From DAOUGC01 sp034429695 (lineage in GTDB: Bacteria; Chloroflexota; Anaerolineae; Anaerolineales; Anaerolineaceae), in the NCBI GenBank assembly GCA_034429695.1, contig DAOUGC010000209.1:1-14171 (forward strand): 14,171 bases of DNA. The letters run 5' to 3'. The first letter of the stretch is position 1. Each line of letters starts with the position of its first letter. Below, in pieces: positions 6,756 through 14,140 of this stretch. Made by a program: the position numbers and the translations under genes. The notes under the pieces were generated by a model. The model was not told where the DNA came from. It was given only the letters and a program-made list of their open reading frames with translations, and did no database searches.

Positions 6756-6784
6756 TTTTTACATCAATTTGTGCTATGATTCAA
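6756..6784 (-). promoter_or_regulatory. Candidate promoter of the NYN nuclease gene
   Basis: TTGAAT (6784-6779) and TAAAAA (6761-6756) lie 17 bases apart on the minus strand. Transcription would start near 6749, giving a leader of about 33 bases with the AAGGAG site. It overlaps the divergent promoter at 6772-6780. Confidence 0.45.
6772..6780 (+). promoter_or_regulatory. Extended -10 promoter of the lamin-tail gene, predicting a leaderless mRNA
   Basis: TGCTATGAT is a near-perfect extended -10 element. The expected +1 is 6787-6788, exactly at the ATG of the gene, and no Shine-Dalgarno is present. Confidence 0.55.
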
Positions 6785-6787
6785 GCG

Positions 6788-7282
6788 ATGAAATCCTTTA
6801 ACAAAGCCTTGCTGCCCTACATCATCCTCAACATCTTTGTTTCAGCCGCCACCACCCTCGGCGTGATTTTGATCTGGGAAGCGGTGCGCCAGGCGCGCCC
6901 GCCTGAGATTGTTGGGCAGGCAGCGCCCACCCAGGTGGCGATCCTGCCGGATGCCACCCTCCCACCCTTGAATGAAAGCCTGATCACCATTGAAACTGTA
7001 TTTGGCGCTGGCGACCTGAAAAACGAGACGGTGCGGTTTGTGCGCCAGGGTCAGGGTGACTTGATGCTGTACGGCTGGCGCGTGGTGGATGAGGACGGCA
7101 ATGGCTATACTTTTCCCAATGTCAACTTTATCACTGGCGCCATAGAACTCTCCACCCGCTCCGGCTCAGATACGGTGATTGAGCTGTTCTGGGGACTGGA
7201 CAGCGCCATATGGCAGTCAGGCGAAACGGTGAAGCTGCTTGATCCGCAGGGCAACTTGCGTTCCACATATGAAATTCCGTAA
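6788..7282 (+). CDS. Membrane-anchored lamin-tail-domain (LTD) protein
   Basis: The product has 164 residues. An N-terminal transmembrane helix (about residues 9-30, LLPYIILNIFVSAATTLGVI) is followed by a Pro/Ala-rich spacer and then, from about residue 65, a domain with the LTD pattern: ITIETVFGAGDLKNETVRF, DLMLYGWRVVDEDGNGYTFP, the ITGAIELSTRSGSDT turn, ELFWG, WQSGETVKLLDPQGN. LTD is an immunoglobulin-like fold common in extracellular proteins of Chloroflexota and often involved in surface attachment. The domain is presumably outside the membrane. ATG 6788 is preferred over ATG 6776, because the -10 box overlaps the latter. The stop lies 56 bases before dnaX, so it may be the first gene of the dnaX transcript. 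Confidence 0.78.
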   Translation: MKSFNKALLPYIILNIFVSAATTLGVILIWEAVRQARPPEIVGQAAPTQVAILPDATLPPLNESLITIETVFGAGDLKNETVRFVRQGQGDLMLYGWRVVDEDGNGYTFPNVNFITGAIELSTRSGSDTVIELFWGLDSAIWQSGETVKLLDPQGNLRSTYEIP

Positions 7283-7338
7283 ATCAAAGGTTTGCGCTTT
7301 TTCTTCCTCCCTGAAAGGCGCCGGATGGGAGTGTGACC

Positions 7339-9015
7339 ATGTCTGAAGCATTTTATCGAAAATGGCGGCCACATCTGTGGGAAGAGGTGGTCAGTCAGGA
7401 GCATATCGTCACCACGTTGCAGAACGCCATCCGCAACCAGCGGTTTGGGCATGCCTACCTGTTTGCCGGACCACGCGGCACGGGCAAAACCAGCACCGCG
7501 CGTCTGCTTGCCAAGGCAGTCAACTGTCTGGCGGAAGACCCTGCCAACCGGCCGTGTGACCGTTGCGATCATTGCGTTGCGGTCAACGAGAACCGTTTTC
7601 TGGATCTGATCGAGATTGATGCAGCCTCAAACACCAGTGTTGATGATGTGCGTGAGCTGCGCGATAAGATAAATTTCTCGCCTTCACAGGGTAAATACAA
7701 GGTCTATATTATTGATGAAGTGCACATGCTCTCCACGGCTGCTTTCAATGCGCTATTAAAAACACTGGAAGAGCCCCCGGCGCATGCCATTTTCATCCTG
7801 GCAACCACCGAAGTGCACAAGATCCCTGCCACGGTGCTTTCGCGTTGCCAGCGGCATGAGTTCAGGCGCATTCCCATGGAGCGCATTATTGAACATCTCA
7901 GCCATTTGTGCACGCAGGAAAAGCTGGAAGTGGATCCCCAGGCGCTGGCATTGATCGCGCGCCACTCCACCGGCGCCATGCGGGATGCCATTTCCCTGCT
8001 TGATCAGCTCTCCACCACCGGCGGCCGCATTACGCTGCAGGCTGCCCAGGAGGTGTTGGGCACGGCGGTGGACACCCTGGTGCTTGAACTGGTGGATGCC
8101 GTGATTGCCCAGGATGCAGCCGCGGGTTTTGCCACCATCCACCGCGCGTTGAACGGCGGTGCAGACCCACGCCAGTTTGCGCGCCAGGTGGTGGATTACC
8201 TGCGCAGCGTAATGATGGTGCAGATGGGCAGCCTGGATCAGGTGGATGCCACCGATGAGCAGCGCGAGCGCATGGAGCGCCACGCTCATGGAATGGACAC
8301 CGCCTGGTTGTTGCACAGTGTGCGCCTGTTCAACACCGCTGCCACAGAGGTGCGCCAATCATGGCAGCCATCACTGCTGCTGGAACTGGCAGTCAGCGAG
8401 GCAGTGGAAGGCGCGCCGGCAGCCAGTGTGGAACGTCCTGCTGTCCAGCCGCGCCGTGAAGCTCCCCCACGGCAGCAGGCTGCGACGCAACCCCAACCGC
8501 AACAGGAACCGCCCGCACGGCAATCGACGGTGAGTACACCGCCGGTAAATACATCGGCGACACAAACCCGTCAGGCAAACCAGCCGCCCGCTCAAGCTGC
8601 CCCCCGGCAGGAAGCGACAGCCCAAACCCAGGGCACTTCGCAACCCGCCGCTTCGCAATCCGGCGTGGCTTCACTCGAGGACATCTCCAAGAGCTGGAAA
8701 CGCATCAAGCAATTGGTGAAGGAACGCAGCAAGCCGGTGGAGGCATTGCTTAACTCATGCAAGCTGGTGACCGTCAAGGACGGTGTGTTGATCCTGGGTT
8801 TCCAGGGTGACGTGTTAAAAGATAAGATGAGCGCCCCGGAAAATCTGGAACTGGTGGGCGAGGTGATCGAAAGCGTGCTGCACACTCCGGTGCGGGTCAC
8901 CTGCATCGTCATGACCGGCAAATCCGGCGGTCTGCCGGATGACCTGGATGTGGAAGGCGACGGCATGGTGGGTACGGCTCTCAATCTGGGCGGCACGATT
9001 GTACACAAGGATTAA
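7339..9015 (+). CDS. dnaX: DNA polymerase III subunit gamma/tau
   Basis: The product has 558 residues. It is the ATPase of the clamp loader, which places the sliding clamp on DNA and links the polymerases. It starts MSEAFYRKWRP, the family signature. It has Walker A GPRGTGKT (44-51), the four-Cys zinc module (Cys63, Cys73, Cys76, Cys79), Walker B with DEVHML (Asp126, Glu127), and the sensor/arginine-finger stretch LSRCQRHEF. AAA+ domains II and III run to about residue 365. A Pro/Gln/Thr-rich linker (about 370-445) leads to a C-terminal domain starting LEDISKSWKRIKQLVKE that serves as the tau part. ATG 7339 has GGGAG 7 bases upstream; the GTG at 7333 is too close to it. I see no A-tract slippery site for producing a separate gamma form. 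The order dnaX-ybaB-recR is conserved in many bacteria. Confidence 0.97.
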   Translation: MSEAFYRKWRPHLWEEVVSQEHIVTTLQNAIRNQRFGHAYLFAGPRGTGKTSTARLLAKAVNCLAEDPANRPCDRCDHCVAVNENRFLDLIEIDAASNTSVDDVRELRDKINFSPSQGKYKVYIIDEVHMLSTAAFNALLKTLEEPPAHAIFILATTEVHKIPATVLSRCQRHEFRRIPMERIIEHLSHLCTQEKLEVDPQALALIARHSTGAMRDAISLLDQLSTTGGRITLQAAQEVLGTAVDTLVLELVDAVIAQDAAAGFATIHRALNGGADPRQFARQVVDYLRSVMMVQMGSLDQVDATDEQRERMERHAHGMDTAWLLHSVRLFNTAATEVRQSWQPSLLLELAVSEAVEGAPAASVERPAVQPRREAPPRQQAATQPQPQQEPPARQSTVSTPPVNTSATQTRQANQPPAQAAPRQEATAQTQGTSQPAASQSGVASLEDISKSWKRIKQLVKERSKPVEALLNSCKLVTVKDGVLILGFQGDVLKDKMSAPENLELVGEVIESVLHTPVRVTCIVMTGKSGGLPDDLDVEGDGMVGTALNLGGTIVHKD

Positions 9016-9033
9016 ATCATCTTCCTTCCCGCA

Positions 9034-9062
9034 TTGCACCGTGGGGAGCGAACGGGTAAAAT
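9034..9062 (+). promoter_or_regulatory. Promoter of ybaB-recR
   Basis: TTGCAC (9034-9039), a 17-base spacer and TAAAAT (9057-9062) fit a primary-sigma promoter. Transcription would start near 9069, about 26 bases before ybaB. It would let ybaB-recR be expressed apart from dnaX. Confidence 0.6.
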
Positions 9063-9094
9063 CAGGCGACTGAACGATTAAAGGAGTGATGCAA

Positions 9095-9436
9095 ATGGCA
9101 AAAGGTTTCAACCGACAACAACCCATGCGCGCCGGAGGCGGCGGCATGATGAATCAGTTGCGCGCCATGCAGGAGCAGATGGAAGCCGTACAGGCGCAAC
9201 TGGCTGAGGAAACAGTCACTGTGACAGCCGGCGGCGGCGCGATTAAAGTGACCATGACCGGTGCGCAGGTATGCCGCGAGGTGGTGATTGACCCCGAGCT
9301 GCTCAAGGATGCCGACGCTGAAATGCTGCAGGATCTGGTGGTCAGCGCGGTCAACATGGCGCTGGAGAAATCCCGCGAGTTGCAGTCTGAACGCATGGGC
9401 CCCATCGCTGGTGGCCTGGGCGGTTTTGGTTTCTAA
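9095..9436 (+). CDS. ybaB: Nucleoid-associated protein, YbaB/EbfC family
   Basis: The product has 113 residues. It is a small dimeric DNA-binding protein that coats the nucleoid and is usually encoded between dnaX and recR, as here. The N-terminus is Gly/Met-rich (MRAGGGGMMNQLRAMQEQME), with the helix QEQMEAVQAQLAEETVTVTAGGGAIKV leading into the family's core β-sheet (GQ/A-G-G-A-I-K-V pattern). The DPELLKDADAEMLQDLV and AVNMALEKSREL helices follow, and the tail is Gly-rich (GGLGGFGF). ATG 9095 has AAGGAG 8 bases upstream; GTG 9086 and ATG 9089 overlap or touch that site. The stop is 9 bases before recR. Confidence 0.95.
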   Translation: MAKGFNRQQPMRAGGGGMMNQLRAMQEQMEAVQAQLAEETVTVTAGGGAIKVTMTGAQVCREVVIDPELLKDADAEMLQDLVVSAVNMALEKSRELQSERMGPIAGGLGGFGF

Positions 9437-9445
9437 AGGAAGCCC

Positions 9446-10051
9446 ATGCCTGCCCTGCCAGAACCCGTGCTGAATTTAATCACGGCATTCGAACGTCTGC
9501 CCGGCGTTGGTCCAAAAACAGCGTCGCGTCTGGCGTTCTTTTTGCTGCGCGAATCCGAGCAGACCTCGCGTCAGCTTGCCGATGCGCTGCTGGCGCTAAA
9601 GTCATCGACGGGTTTCTGCACCAATTGTTTTCACATCACCCTGGCGGGCAATGCCCTGTGCGATATTTGCGCCGACCCGCGCCGTGAGGAGACCGAGATC
9701 TGCGTGGTGGAAGACCCGCTGGACGTGATCGCGCTGGAACAGACCGGCGGCTTTCACGGGCGTTACCACGTACTGCACGGTGTGCTCTCACCCATTGAAG
9801 GTGTGGGACCGGAGGACTTAAAAATCAAACCGTTGATCGAGCGTGTACGCAGCGGCAATGTGCGTGAGGTGATCCTTGCCACCAACCCCAGCATGGAGGG
9901 TGACGCCACCGCGCTTTACCTGCGCCAGCAACTTATACCGTTCGGCGCCCGGCTGACGCGCCTGGCGCGTGGGCTGCCTGTGGGGGGCGACCTTGAGTAC
10001 GCTGATCAAAACACGCTGCTCAGGGCGCTGGCAGGCCGGCAGGAATTGTAA
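9446..10051 (+). CDS. recR: Recombination mediator protein RecR
   Basis: The product has 201 residues, the normal length. With RecO and RecF it loads RecA on gapped single-stranded DNA. It has an N-terminal helix-hairpin-helix (LPGVGPKTASRLAFFLL, 18-34), a four-Cys zinc finger (Cys58, Cys61, Cys72, Cys75), a TOPRIM domain from about residue 83 (ICVVEDPLDVIALEQTG, with the ATNPSMEGDATALYL motif), and the C-terminal GLPVGGDLEYADQNTLLRAL signature that forms the tetramer contact. ATG 9446 follows AAAGGA by 6 bases and sits 9 bases after the ybaB stop. Confidence 0.97.
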   Translation: MPALPEPVLNLITAFERLPGVGPKTASRLAFFLLRESEQTSRQLADALLALKSSTGFCTNCFHITLAGNALCDICADPRREETEICVVEDPLDVIALEQTGGFHGRYHVLHGVLSPIEGVGPEDLKIKPLIERVRSGNVREVILATNPSMEGDATALYLRQQLIPFGARLTRLARGLPVGGDLEYADQNTLLRALAGRQEL

Positions 10052-10084
10052 AAAAACCACAGGACCGACGAGGTCCTGTTTTAT
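10052..10084. terminator. Bidirectional intrinsic terminator after recR
   Basis: ACAGGACC (10059-10066) and GGTCCTGT (10072-10079) form a perfect 8-bp stem with loop GACGA. It is followed by TTTTAT on the plus strand and by GGTTTTTTT on the minus strand, so it can stop recR transcripts and those coming the other way. Confidence 0.85.
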
Positions 10085-10101
10085 ATTCCGGGCAGTATTT
10101 T

Positions 10102-10233
10102 TCACTGGTTTGTAAATCGTTTGATGCGATTTTGATTGTCCGCCATTACGTTCTTGATCTCGATCAGATCACTTTCATCCATTAACCCCGACAATTCCTG
10201 CATCAGGGATGCCAGATTTGGATTGATAATCAT
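10102..10233 (-). CDS. Possible mini-protein of 43 residues between two terminators
   Basis: An ATG at 10233 on the minus strand opens a 43-codon frame. The product is helical and polar: MIINPNLASLMQELSGLMDE, then SDLIEIKNVMADNQNRIKRF and TNQ. Amino-acid composition looks natural (Leu/Ile at regular spacing, charged residues between). A minus-strand T-tract terminator (10052-10084) lies 18 bases after its stop, as expected for a real transcript. Against it: no clear Shine-Dalgarno, no obvious promoter in the 18 bases between the ATG and the upstream terminator, so it would rely on read-through from the ATPase gene. I do not recognise a family. Confidence 0.35.
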   Translation of the reverse strand: MIINPNLASLMQELSGLMDESDLIEIKNVMADNQNRIKRFTNQ

Positions 10234-10251
10234 GAACCAGCACGGAGCATA

Positions 10252-10282
10252 AAACCCACGCTGTTATTACCGGCGTGGGTTT
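10252..10282 (-). terminator. Intrinsic terminator of the ATPase gene
   Basis: AAACCCACGC (10252-10261) and GCGTGGGTTT (10273-10282) form a perfect 10-bp stem with an 11-base loop. On the minus strand it ends in TTTTAT. It lies 48 bases after the stop of the ATPase gene. Confidence 0.75.
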
Positions 10283-10330
10283 CTGATGCCCATGGCATTT
10301 TAGTATGAAATTTCCGGCTTTCTGACGGGC

Positions 10331-12862
10331 TTAGTATGCTGGCGTTTCGCGCGGTTGTCCGTCCACCATCACCAGATAATACGGCGCCCAGGCGACCCCG
10401 AAGAACTCCACAAAGATGTCCTTCTTGAGCGGCTGCACCGGAATTTCGGTGACGTTATTGACCAGCCCGCCCCAGCGTTCCTGTGCCTGTTTGACGGCTG
10501 CCTGATATTCAGCCTCCAGCGCGGCAAGTTGTTTTTCAATGGCTTCCAGATCCTTGCGTTCCTGTTCCAGGTCAGCCTTTGCCTGCGCTGTCTGGCGGCG
10601 TTTGGACAGGGAGGAGGACAGGCTGCGTTTGCGTTTGTTGAACATCGAGAGCAGCAGCTCCCCGTGGGTTCCCAGTTCCTCCAGGCGGCGGCCCTCAAGC
10701 TCGTCCTGTTGTTCCTCCACTTCCAATTTCTGCTTGGATACCTTCGCCTCCAGTGCGCTGACCTTGCGTTCATAAGCCGTTTCGATTTTCGCCAATTCGG
10801 CTTCCAGACCGGCGCGGGCAGCCTGGCTGCACTGCTCGCGGAAATCGGCTGTGGTCACTTCGGGTCCGGCGTAGACCTTTAATGCTTCATTGGCACGCAA
10901 ACGAATACCGCCATTACGGTAAGCCCATTCGACAAAATCAGTCTGCAGGCTCTTGATCCGTTTTGGGTCTGACAACCAACCGGGCAGGGGGGCAAAGGTG
11001 GTGTTGGGCATGGGCTGGGCGTGCAGACCGGCGGCTTCAACCGGCGTGGCTGCCTGGCTGTCCCACGCAACGCGCGCCGCGGACAGTTCAGGGACCAGTG
11101 CCGCCAGCGGACGGGTGTGCTGCAGGTTGTACCTGGCGTTGTAAATGCTCACCTGTGCCTGAGCCAGCAGAACGGGATGATAGACAATGCCTTCCGGCTG
11201 GATGTTCACGCTGGGCGGCAGATTGAGTGCTGCGGCGGCTTCTGAAGTGCCCAACCGCACTGGCAGGAAGTACTCCTGTATTTCCATGGGCGGACTCTGC
11301 CGCGTGGCAGAATAACCACCCGCTCCGGCGGGTTTGGTGCCTGATGCGGAAATTGACGCGCGGGGTCGCGTGGGTGTGGGGGCGCTGGCGGAGGCAGCAA
11401 CGGATTGAGCCGCCACCTGCCCGGCTGCCGGGCTTGCCGACCGGGGTTGGGCTGCCGCTGGCGTGGATTTGTCCAGCAGGCGGTTGACCGCCGGGATCTG
11501 CGTGCGGGTGAGCGGCCCGGCCAGGTAGTTGAGACACCAGCGCGTGGTGAACAACTTTTGCCCGCTGTGAATGGAATGCAGCAGGAAGACGCGCTTGTCC
11601 AACCCGGCGATCAGGCGGCCGTACTCGTCGCGGTCAAGATTTGCACCGGTGGCTTGCAGTCCATCCAGCAGGCGGTTGACGTCGCGCTCGGTCTGCAAAC
11701 GTCCGATCATCCATGTGCCCATATTGGAAAGCGCCTTGTAATCCACATCCACCGGGTTCTGGGTGGCAAGCAACATTCCCACACCGAAGGCGCGCGCCTG
11801 TTTGAGCATGCGCAGCAGTACGCCGTGAGATGGGGGCCTTTCCACGGGCGGCAGGTAACCGTAGATCTCATCAAAATAGACCAGCGCGCGCAGCGCTGAC
11901 GTTCCGCTCTGGGTGCGCATCCAGGTGTCCACGGCTGAGAGCAGCAGGGTCACAAAGAACATCTTCTCTCCGTCAGAGAGATGCGACAGGTAGAAGATGC
12001 TGTGACGTGGTTTGCCCTCAGGGGTGTACAGCATGGCTTCAATGTTCAGATTCTCCCCTTCCACCCATGTCTGAAAGGATGGCGACGCCAGGAAGTTGTT
12101 AAGCAGCATTGCCAGCTCAAAACGGTCCTTCTCGGGGAAGAAGTTTTCCAGCGGGAAGGCGCCCAGGCGTTCGAACGGTGGATTTTGTACCTGCAGGATT
12201 AAATCGGTAAGCTCCAGTGATTTGCCCTGACTCCAGGCGGTCTCGACCAGATTGGACAACAGGATGTGCTCACGCGAGCGCAGGGGATCAATATCATTAA
12301 TGCCGACCAACCCCAGCAGCGCAGTCACCGAGCTGGAAATGGTCTCACGCAATACCTCGCGGTTTTCCTCCCACGCGGCGGTGGGGGCGGCAAACGATGA
12401 GAGGATATTCACCGACACACCGGCGGACGAACCGGGGGTGTAGACACAGAAGTCAACCGAGTTCTGCAATGCCAGCAACTGGTCACGGCCCAGGCCAGAA
12501 GACGCCAGCCCGTTCTTCCATTTCTCGGCGGTCTCGGCAGCCATTTGTTGAACGGTCTTGCTGCTGCGTTTTGCCACCTCGGGGTCCATCCACGGCTCAA
12601 AATCGGCGGGGGCAAGTTCGGGGAAGTGCAAAGCCAGGTTGGTCAGGTCGCCCTTGGGGTCAATGATGATGGCAGGGATGCCCGCCAGGGCGGCTTCTTC
12701 CAGCAACCCAACGCACAGACCGGTCTTGCCGGAGCCGGTCATGCCGGTGACAAATGCATGCGTGGTAAGGTTGTCGGGGGAATAAGTGAAGTTATCGGAC
12801 AGGGCTGTCTTTTTGGCGGGATCGTACAGTCGGCCCAGATAAAACGAGGAAGATGGCGACAT
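10331..12862 (-). CDS. HerA-like (FtsK/HerA superfamily) ATPase with C-terminal coiled coil
   Basis: The product has 843 residues. It is a P-loop ATPase related to the HerA/DUF853-type DNA translocases. Walker A is GMTGSGKT (40-47), followed by the DPKGDLTNL block typical of this clade (about 70). Walker B is ALVYFDEIYGYLPP (Asp331, Glu332). The LLATQNPVDVDYKALSN stretch and an arginine-rich IGRLQTERDVNRLLDGL follow. After about residue 460 comes a Pro/Ala/Ser-rich linker, then a second, family-specific domain (EIQEYFLPV to EVTTADFREQC) and a predicted coiled coil of about 110 residues (680-795) rich in Glu, Lys, Gln and Arg. No nuclease (NurA) neighbour is present, so it is not a classical HerA-NurA pair. 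ATG 12862 has AGGAGG 10 bases upstream. It has its own promoter and terminator. The in vivo substrate is unknown. Confidence 0.88.
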   Translation of the reverse strand: MSPSSSFYLGRLYDPAKKTALSDNFTYSPDNLTTHAFVTGMTGSGKTGLCVGLLEEAALAGIPAIIIDPKGDLTNLALHFPELAPADFEPWMDPEVAKRSSKTVQQMAAETAEKWKNGLASSGLGRDQLLALQNSVDFCVYTPGSSAGVSVNILSSFAAPTAAWEENREVLRETISSSVTALLGLVGINDIDPLRSREHILLSNLVETAWSQGKSLELTDLILQVQNPPFERLGAFPLENFFPEKDRFELAMLLNNFLASPSFQTWVEGENLNIEAMLYTPEGKPRHSIFYLSHLSDGEKMFFVTLLLSAVDTWMRTQSGTSALRALVYFDEIYGYLPPVERPPSHGVLLRMLKQARAFGVGMLLATQNPVDVDYKALSNMGTWMIGRLQTERDVNRLLDGLQATGANLDRDEYGRLIAGLDKRVFLLHSIHSGQKLFTTRWCLNYLAGPLTRTQIPAVNRLLDKSTPAAAQPRSASPAAGQVAAQSVAASASAPTPTRPRASISASGTKPAGAGGYSATRQSPPMEIQEYFLPVRLGTSEAAAALNLPPSVNIQPEGIVYHPVLLAQAQVSIYNARYNLQHTRPLAALVPELSAARVAWDSQAATPVEAAGLHAQPMPNTTFAPLPGWLSDPKRIKSLQTDFVEWAYRNGGIRLRANEALKVYAGPEVTTADFREQCSQAARAGLEAELAKIETAYERKVSALEAKVSKQKLEVEEQQDELEGRRLEELGTHGELLLSMFNKRKRSLSSSLSKRRQTAQAKADLEQERKDLEAIEKQLAALEAEYQAAVKQAQERWGGLVNNVTEIPVQPLKKDIFVEFFGVAWAPYYLVMVDGQPRETPAY

Positions 12863-12919
12863 GGGGGAAGTACCTCCTGACCTTGTATTTTCAGAATTTC
12901 AAGAGCAGTGCTTGAAAAG

Positions 12920-12948
12920 ATCGTAAAACGAACGGGGTGAAAAGTCAA
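12920..12948 (-). promoter_or_regulatory. Promoter of the HerA-like ATPase gene
   Basis: TTGACT (12948-12943), a 17-base spacer and TACGAT (12925-12920) on the minus strand. Transcription would start near 12913, about 50 bases before the ATG. Confidence 0.65.
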
Positions 12949-12971
12949 ATTGTTTGGTGATATTTGGGGTA

Positions 12972-13007
12972 ACTTAAACAAATACCGCCGATTCAGATCG
13001 GCGGTAT
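12972..13007 (-). terminator. Intrinsic terminator of the second lipoprotein gene
   Basis: ATACCGCCGAT (12982-12992) and ATCGGCGGTAT (12997-13007) form a perfect 11-bp stem with a four-base loop. On the minus strand it is followed by TTGTTT. It lies 27 bases after the lipoprotein stop. Confidence 0.8.
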
Positions 13008-13034
13008 GGATGTTGGCCCTCTTAAAGGTTTAAC

Positions 13035-13811
13035 TTATTCCAGCGGGCGGTTGTCGTACAGGCTTGAGGCGAAATCAAGCATCTCATTTTTTTCCTGATC
13101 GCCGGGCATTTGACTGCCCGTTCCATTGAACTGCAGCTCGTAGGCAAACCCATCAGCAGTGGCGGGGTCGGCGGCTTCGTGGCGATATTGCGAGTATTGA
13201 TCGCGCCAGCTCGCCAGCGGTTCCATCTGGCTGAGCAGCAGACGGAAGGGAGCTTCACTCTCACCCGTCTTGCAATCGCCAGCGTAGGCAAAACCGAAGG
13301 AATAAATGGTCAGTGTCTGGCAAACGCCGGCAATGCCGCCCGTGCGCTGCCAGGTGAGCAATGGCTCACCAATCGGTTTCTGTGGTGGAGCGCCAACTGC
13401 GATCTGCGAGCCGTCTTCATTGGTGTGCAGCGTGAAGGTTTCCCCCTCACTGGAAAATTCCATGCGGAAACCGGGGGTGATCACCTGCGCGCACATGGCA
13501 TCGGGGTAGCCAATGCCCAGGCAGGAGTCAGACCATTCGGTGGCTTCCACCGCCAGGGTTTCGATCTCACCGGTAATGCCGTTCTGCGTCAGGTAATCCA
13601 GGGCAGATTGCACCACCGGGTTCTGGTTGCCTTCGCCGCCATTCCCGTCGCCATCGGTGGGGGCTTGGGGTGAGGCGGTGGGCTGTTCTTCTGCCGGTGT
13701 CGGTTCAGCGGGCTCGCTTGGCTCAATTGGTGCAGCCGGCTGGCAGGCGCTGATCAATGCGGCCAGTGCAAACATGGATAAGATGCTGATCCATATGTGG
13801 TTTCTCTTCAT
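13035..13811 (-). CDS. Predicted lipoprotein with a W-x-D-x-x-L-G / QVITPG domain
   Basis: The product has 258 residues. It has a type II signal peptide ending LISAC (Cys23), then a Pro/Glu/Thr-rich spacer (about 24-65) that places the rest away from the membrane. The folded part starts SALDYLTQNGITGE and has EWSDSCLGIGYPDAMCAQVITPGFRM, followed by a short Thr/His strand (FTLHTNEDG). This resembles a domain recurring in secreted proteins of Chloroflexota with the pattern W-x-D-x-x-L-G...QVITPG...Y-H-T; its function is not known to me. Conserved Cys residues (in DSCLG, AMCAQ, GVCQT, GDCKT) could form two disulfides. ATG 13811 has GGAGG 8 bases upstream. It is a single-gene unit with its own promoter and terminator. 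Confidence 0.82.
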   Translation of the reverse strand: MKRNHIWISILSMFALAALISACQPAAPIEPSEPAEPTPAEEQPTASPQAPTDGDGNGGEGNQNPVVQSALDYLTQNGITGEIETLAVEATEWSDSCLGIGYPDAMCAQVITPGFRMEFSSEGETFTLHTNEDGSQIAVGAPPQKPIGEPLLTWQRTGGIAGVCQTLTIYSFGFAYAGDCKTGESEAPFRLLLSQMEPLASWRDQYSQYRHEAADPATADGFAYELQFNGTGSQMPGDQEKNEMLDFASSLYDNRPLE

Positions 13812-13870
13812 CGTTCATACCTCCCATACGAATAAACAGGTTGACATTTGTGTTTACCAGACGTTGCACA

Positions 13871-13899
13871 TGTTTAAAAGTTCCCCTCATGCACGTCAA
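13871..13899 (-). promoter_or_regulatory. Candidate promoter of the second lipoprotein gene
   Basis: TTGACG (13899-13894), a 17-base spacer and TAAACA (13876-13871) on the minus strand. The -10 is only half-matched. A TTGACC farther upstream is an alternative. Confidence 0.45.
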
Positions 13900-13963
13900 A
13901 ATGATTTTACCAGCGCGAGGGAAAAAGATTAAAGGATGCTCATCAAATTGGTCAATTCACTGC

Positions 13964-13992
13964 TTGACGGGCGGGCCGGTTTGTATTAGAAT
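13964..13992 (+). promoter_or_regulatory. Promoter of the initiator tRNA gene
   Basis: TTGACG (13964-13969), a 17-base spacer and TAGAAT (13987-13992). Transcription would start near 13999, nine bases before the mature 5' end. Confidence 0.75.
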
Positions 13993-14007
13993 GTTCAGGC
14001 TTAACGA

Positions 14008-14079
<72 letters not shown>

Positions 14080-14087
14080 CTAACGAG

Positions 14088-14116
14088 AACCGTAGTCCCT
14101 GGGGCTACGGTTTTTT
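14088..14116 (+). terminator. Intrinsic terminator after the tRNA gene
   Basis: AACCGTAG (14088-14095) and CTACGGTT (14105-14112) form an 8-bp stem ending in a six-T tract, nine bases after the tRNA. Confidence 0.85.
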
Positions 14117-14140
14117 GATAGGCCTGAGGGTCGATGGTTA

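Noticed and set aside
7339..9015. Programmed frameshift in dnaX producing a gamma form
   Set aside because: I found no A-tract slippery heptamer with a following stem in the linker region; only short A runs (for example near 7755 and 8817) in unsuitable frames.
9016..9094. A small SRP RNA gene between dnaX and ybaB
   Set aside because: The gap is only 79 bases, has no terminator-like hairpin, and is explained by the TTGCAC/TAAAAT promoter and the ybaB ribosome site.
10355..10882. A 175-codon plus-strand frame opposite the ATPase gene
   Set aside because: It lies antisense to the coiled coil of a clear gene; the long open frame is a by-product of its Glu/Lys/Leu-rich codons.
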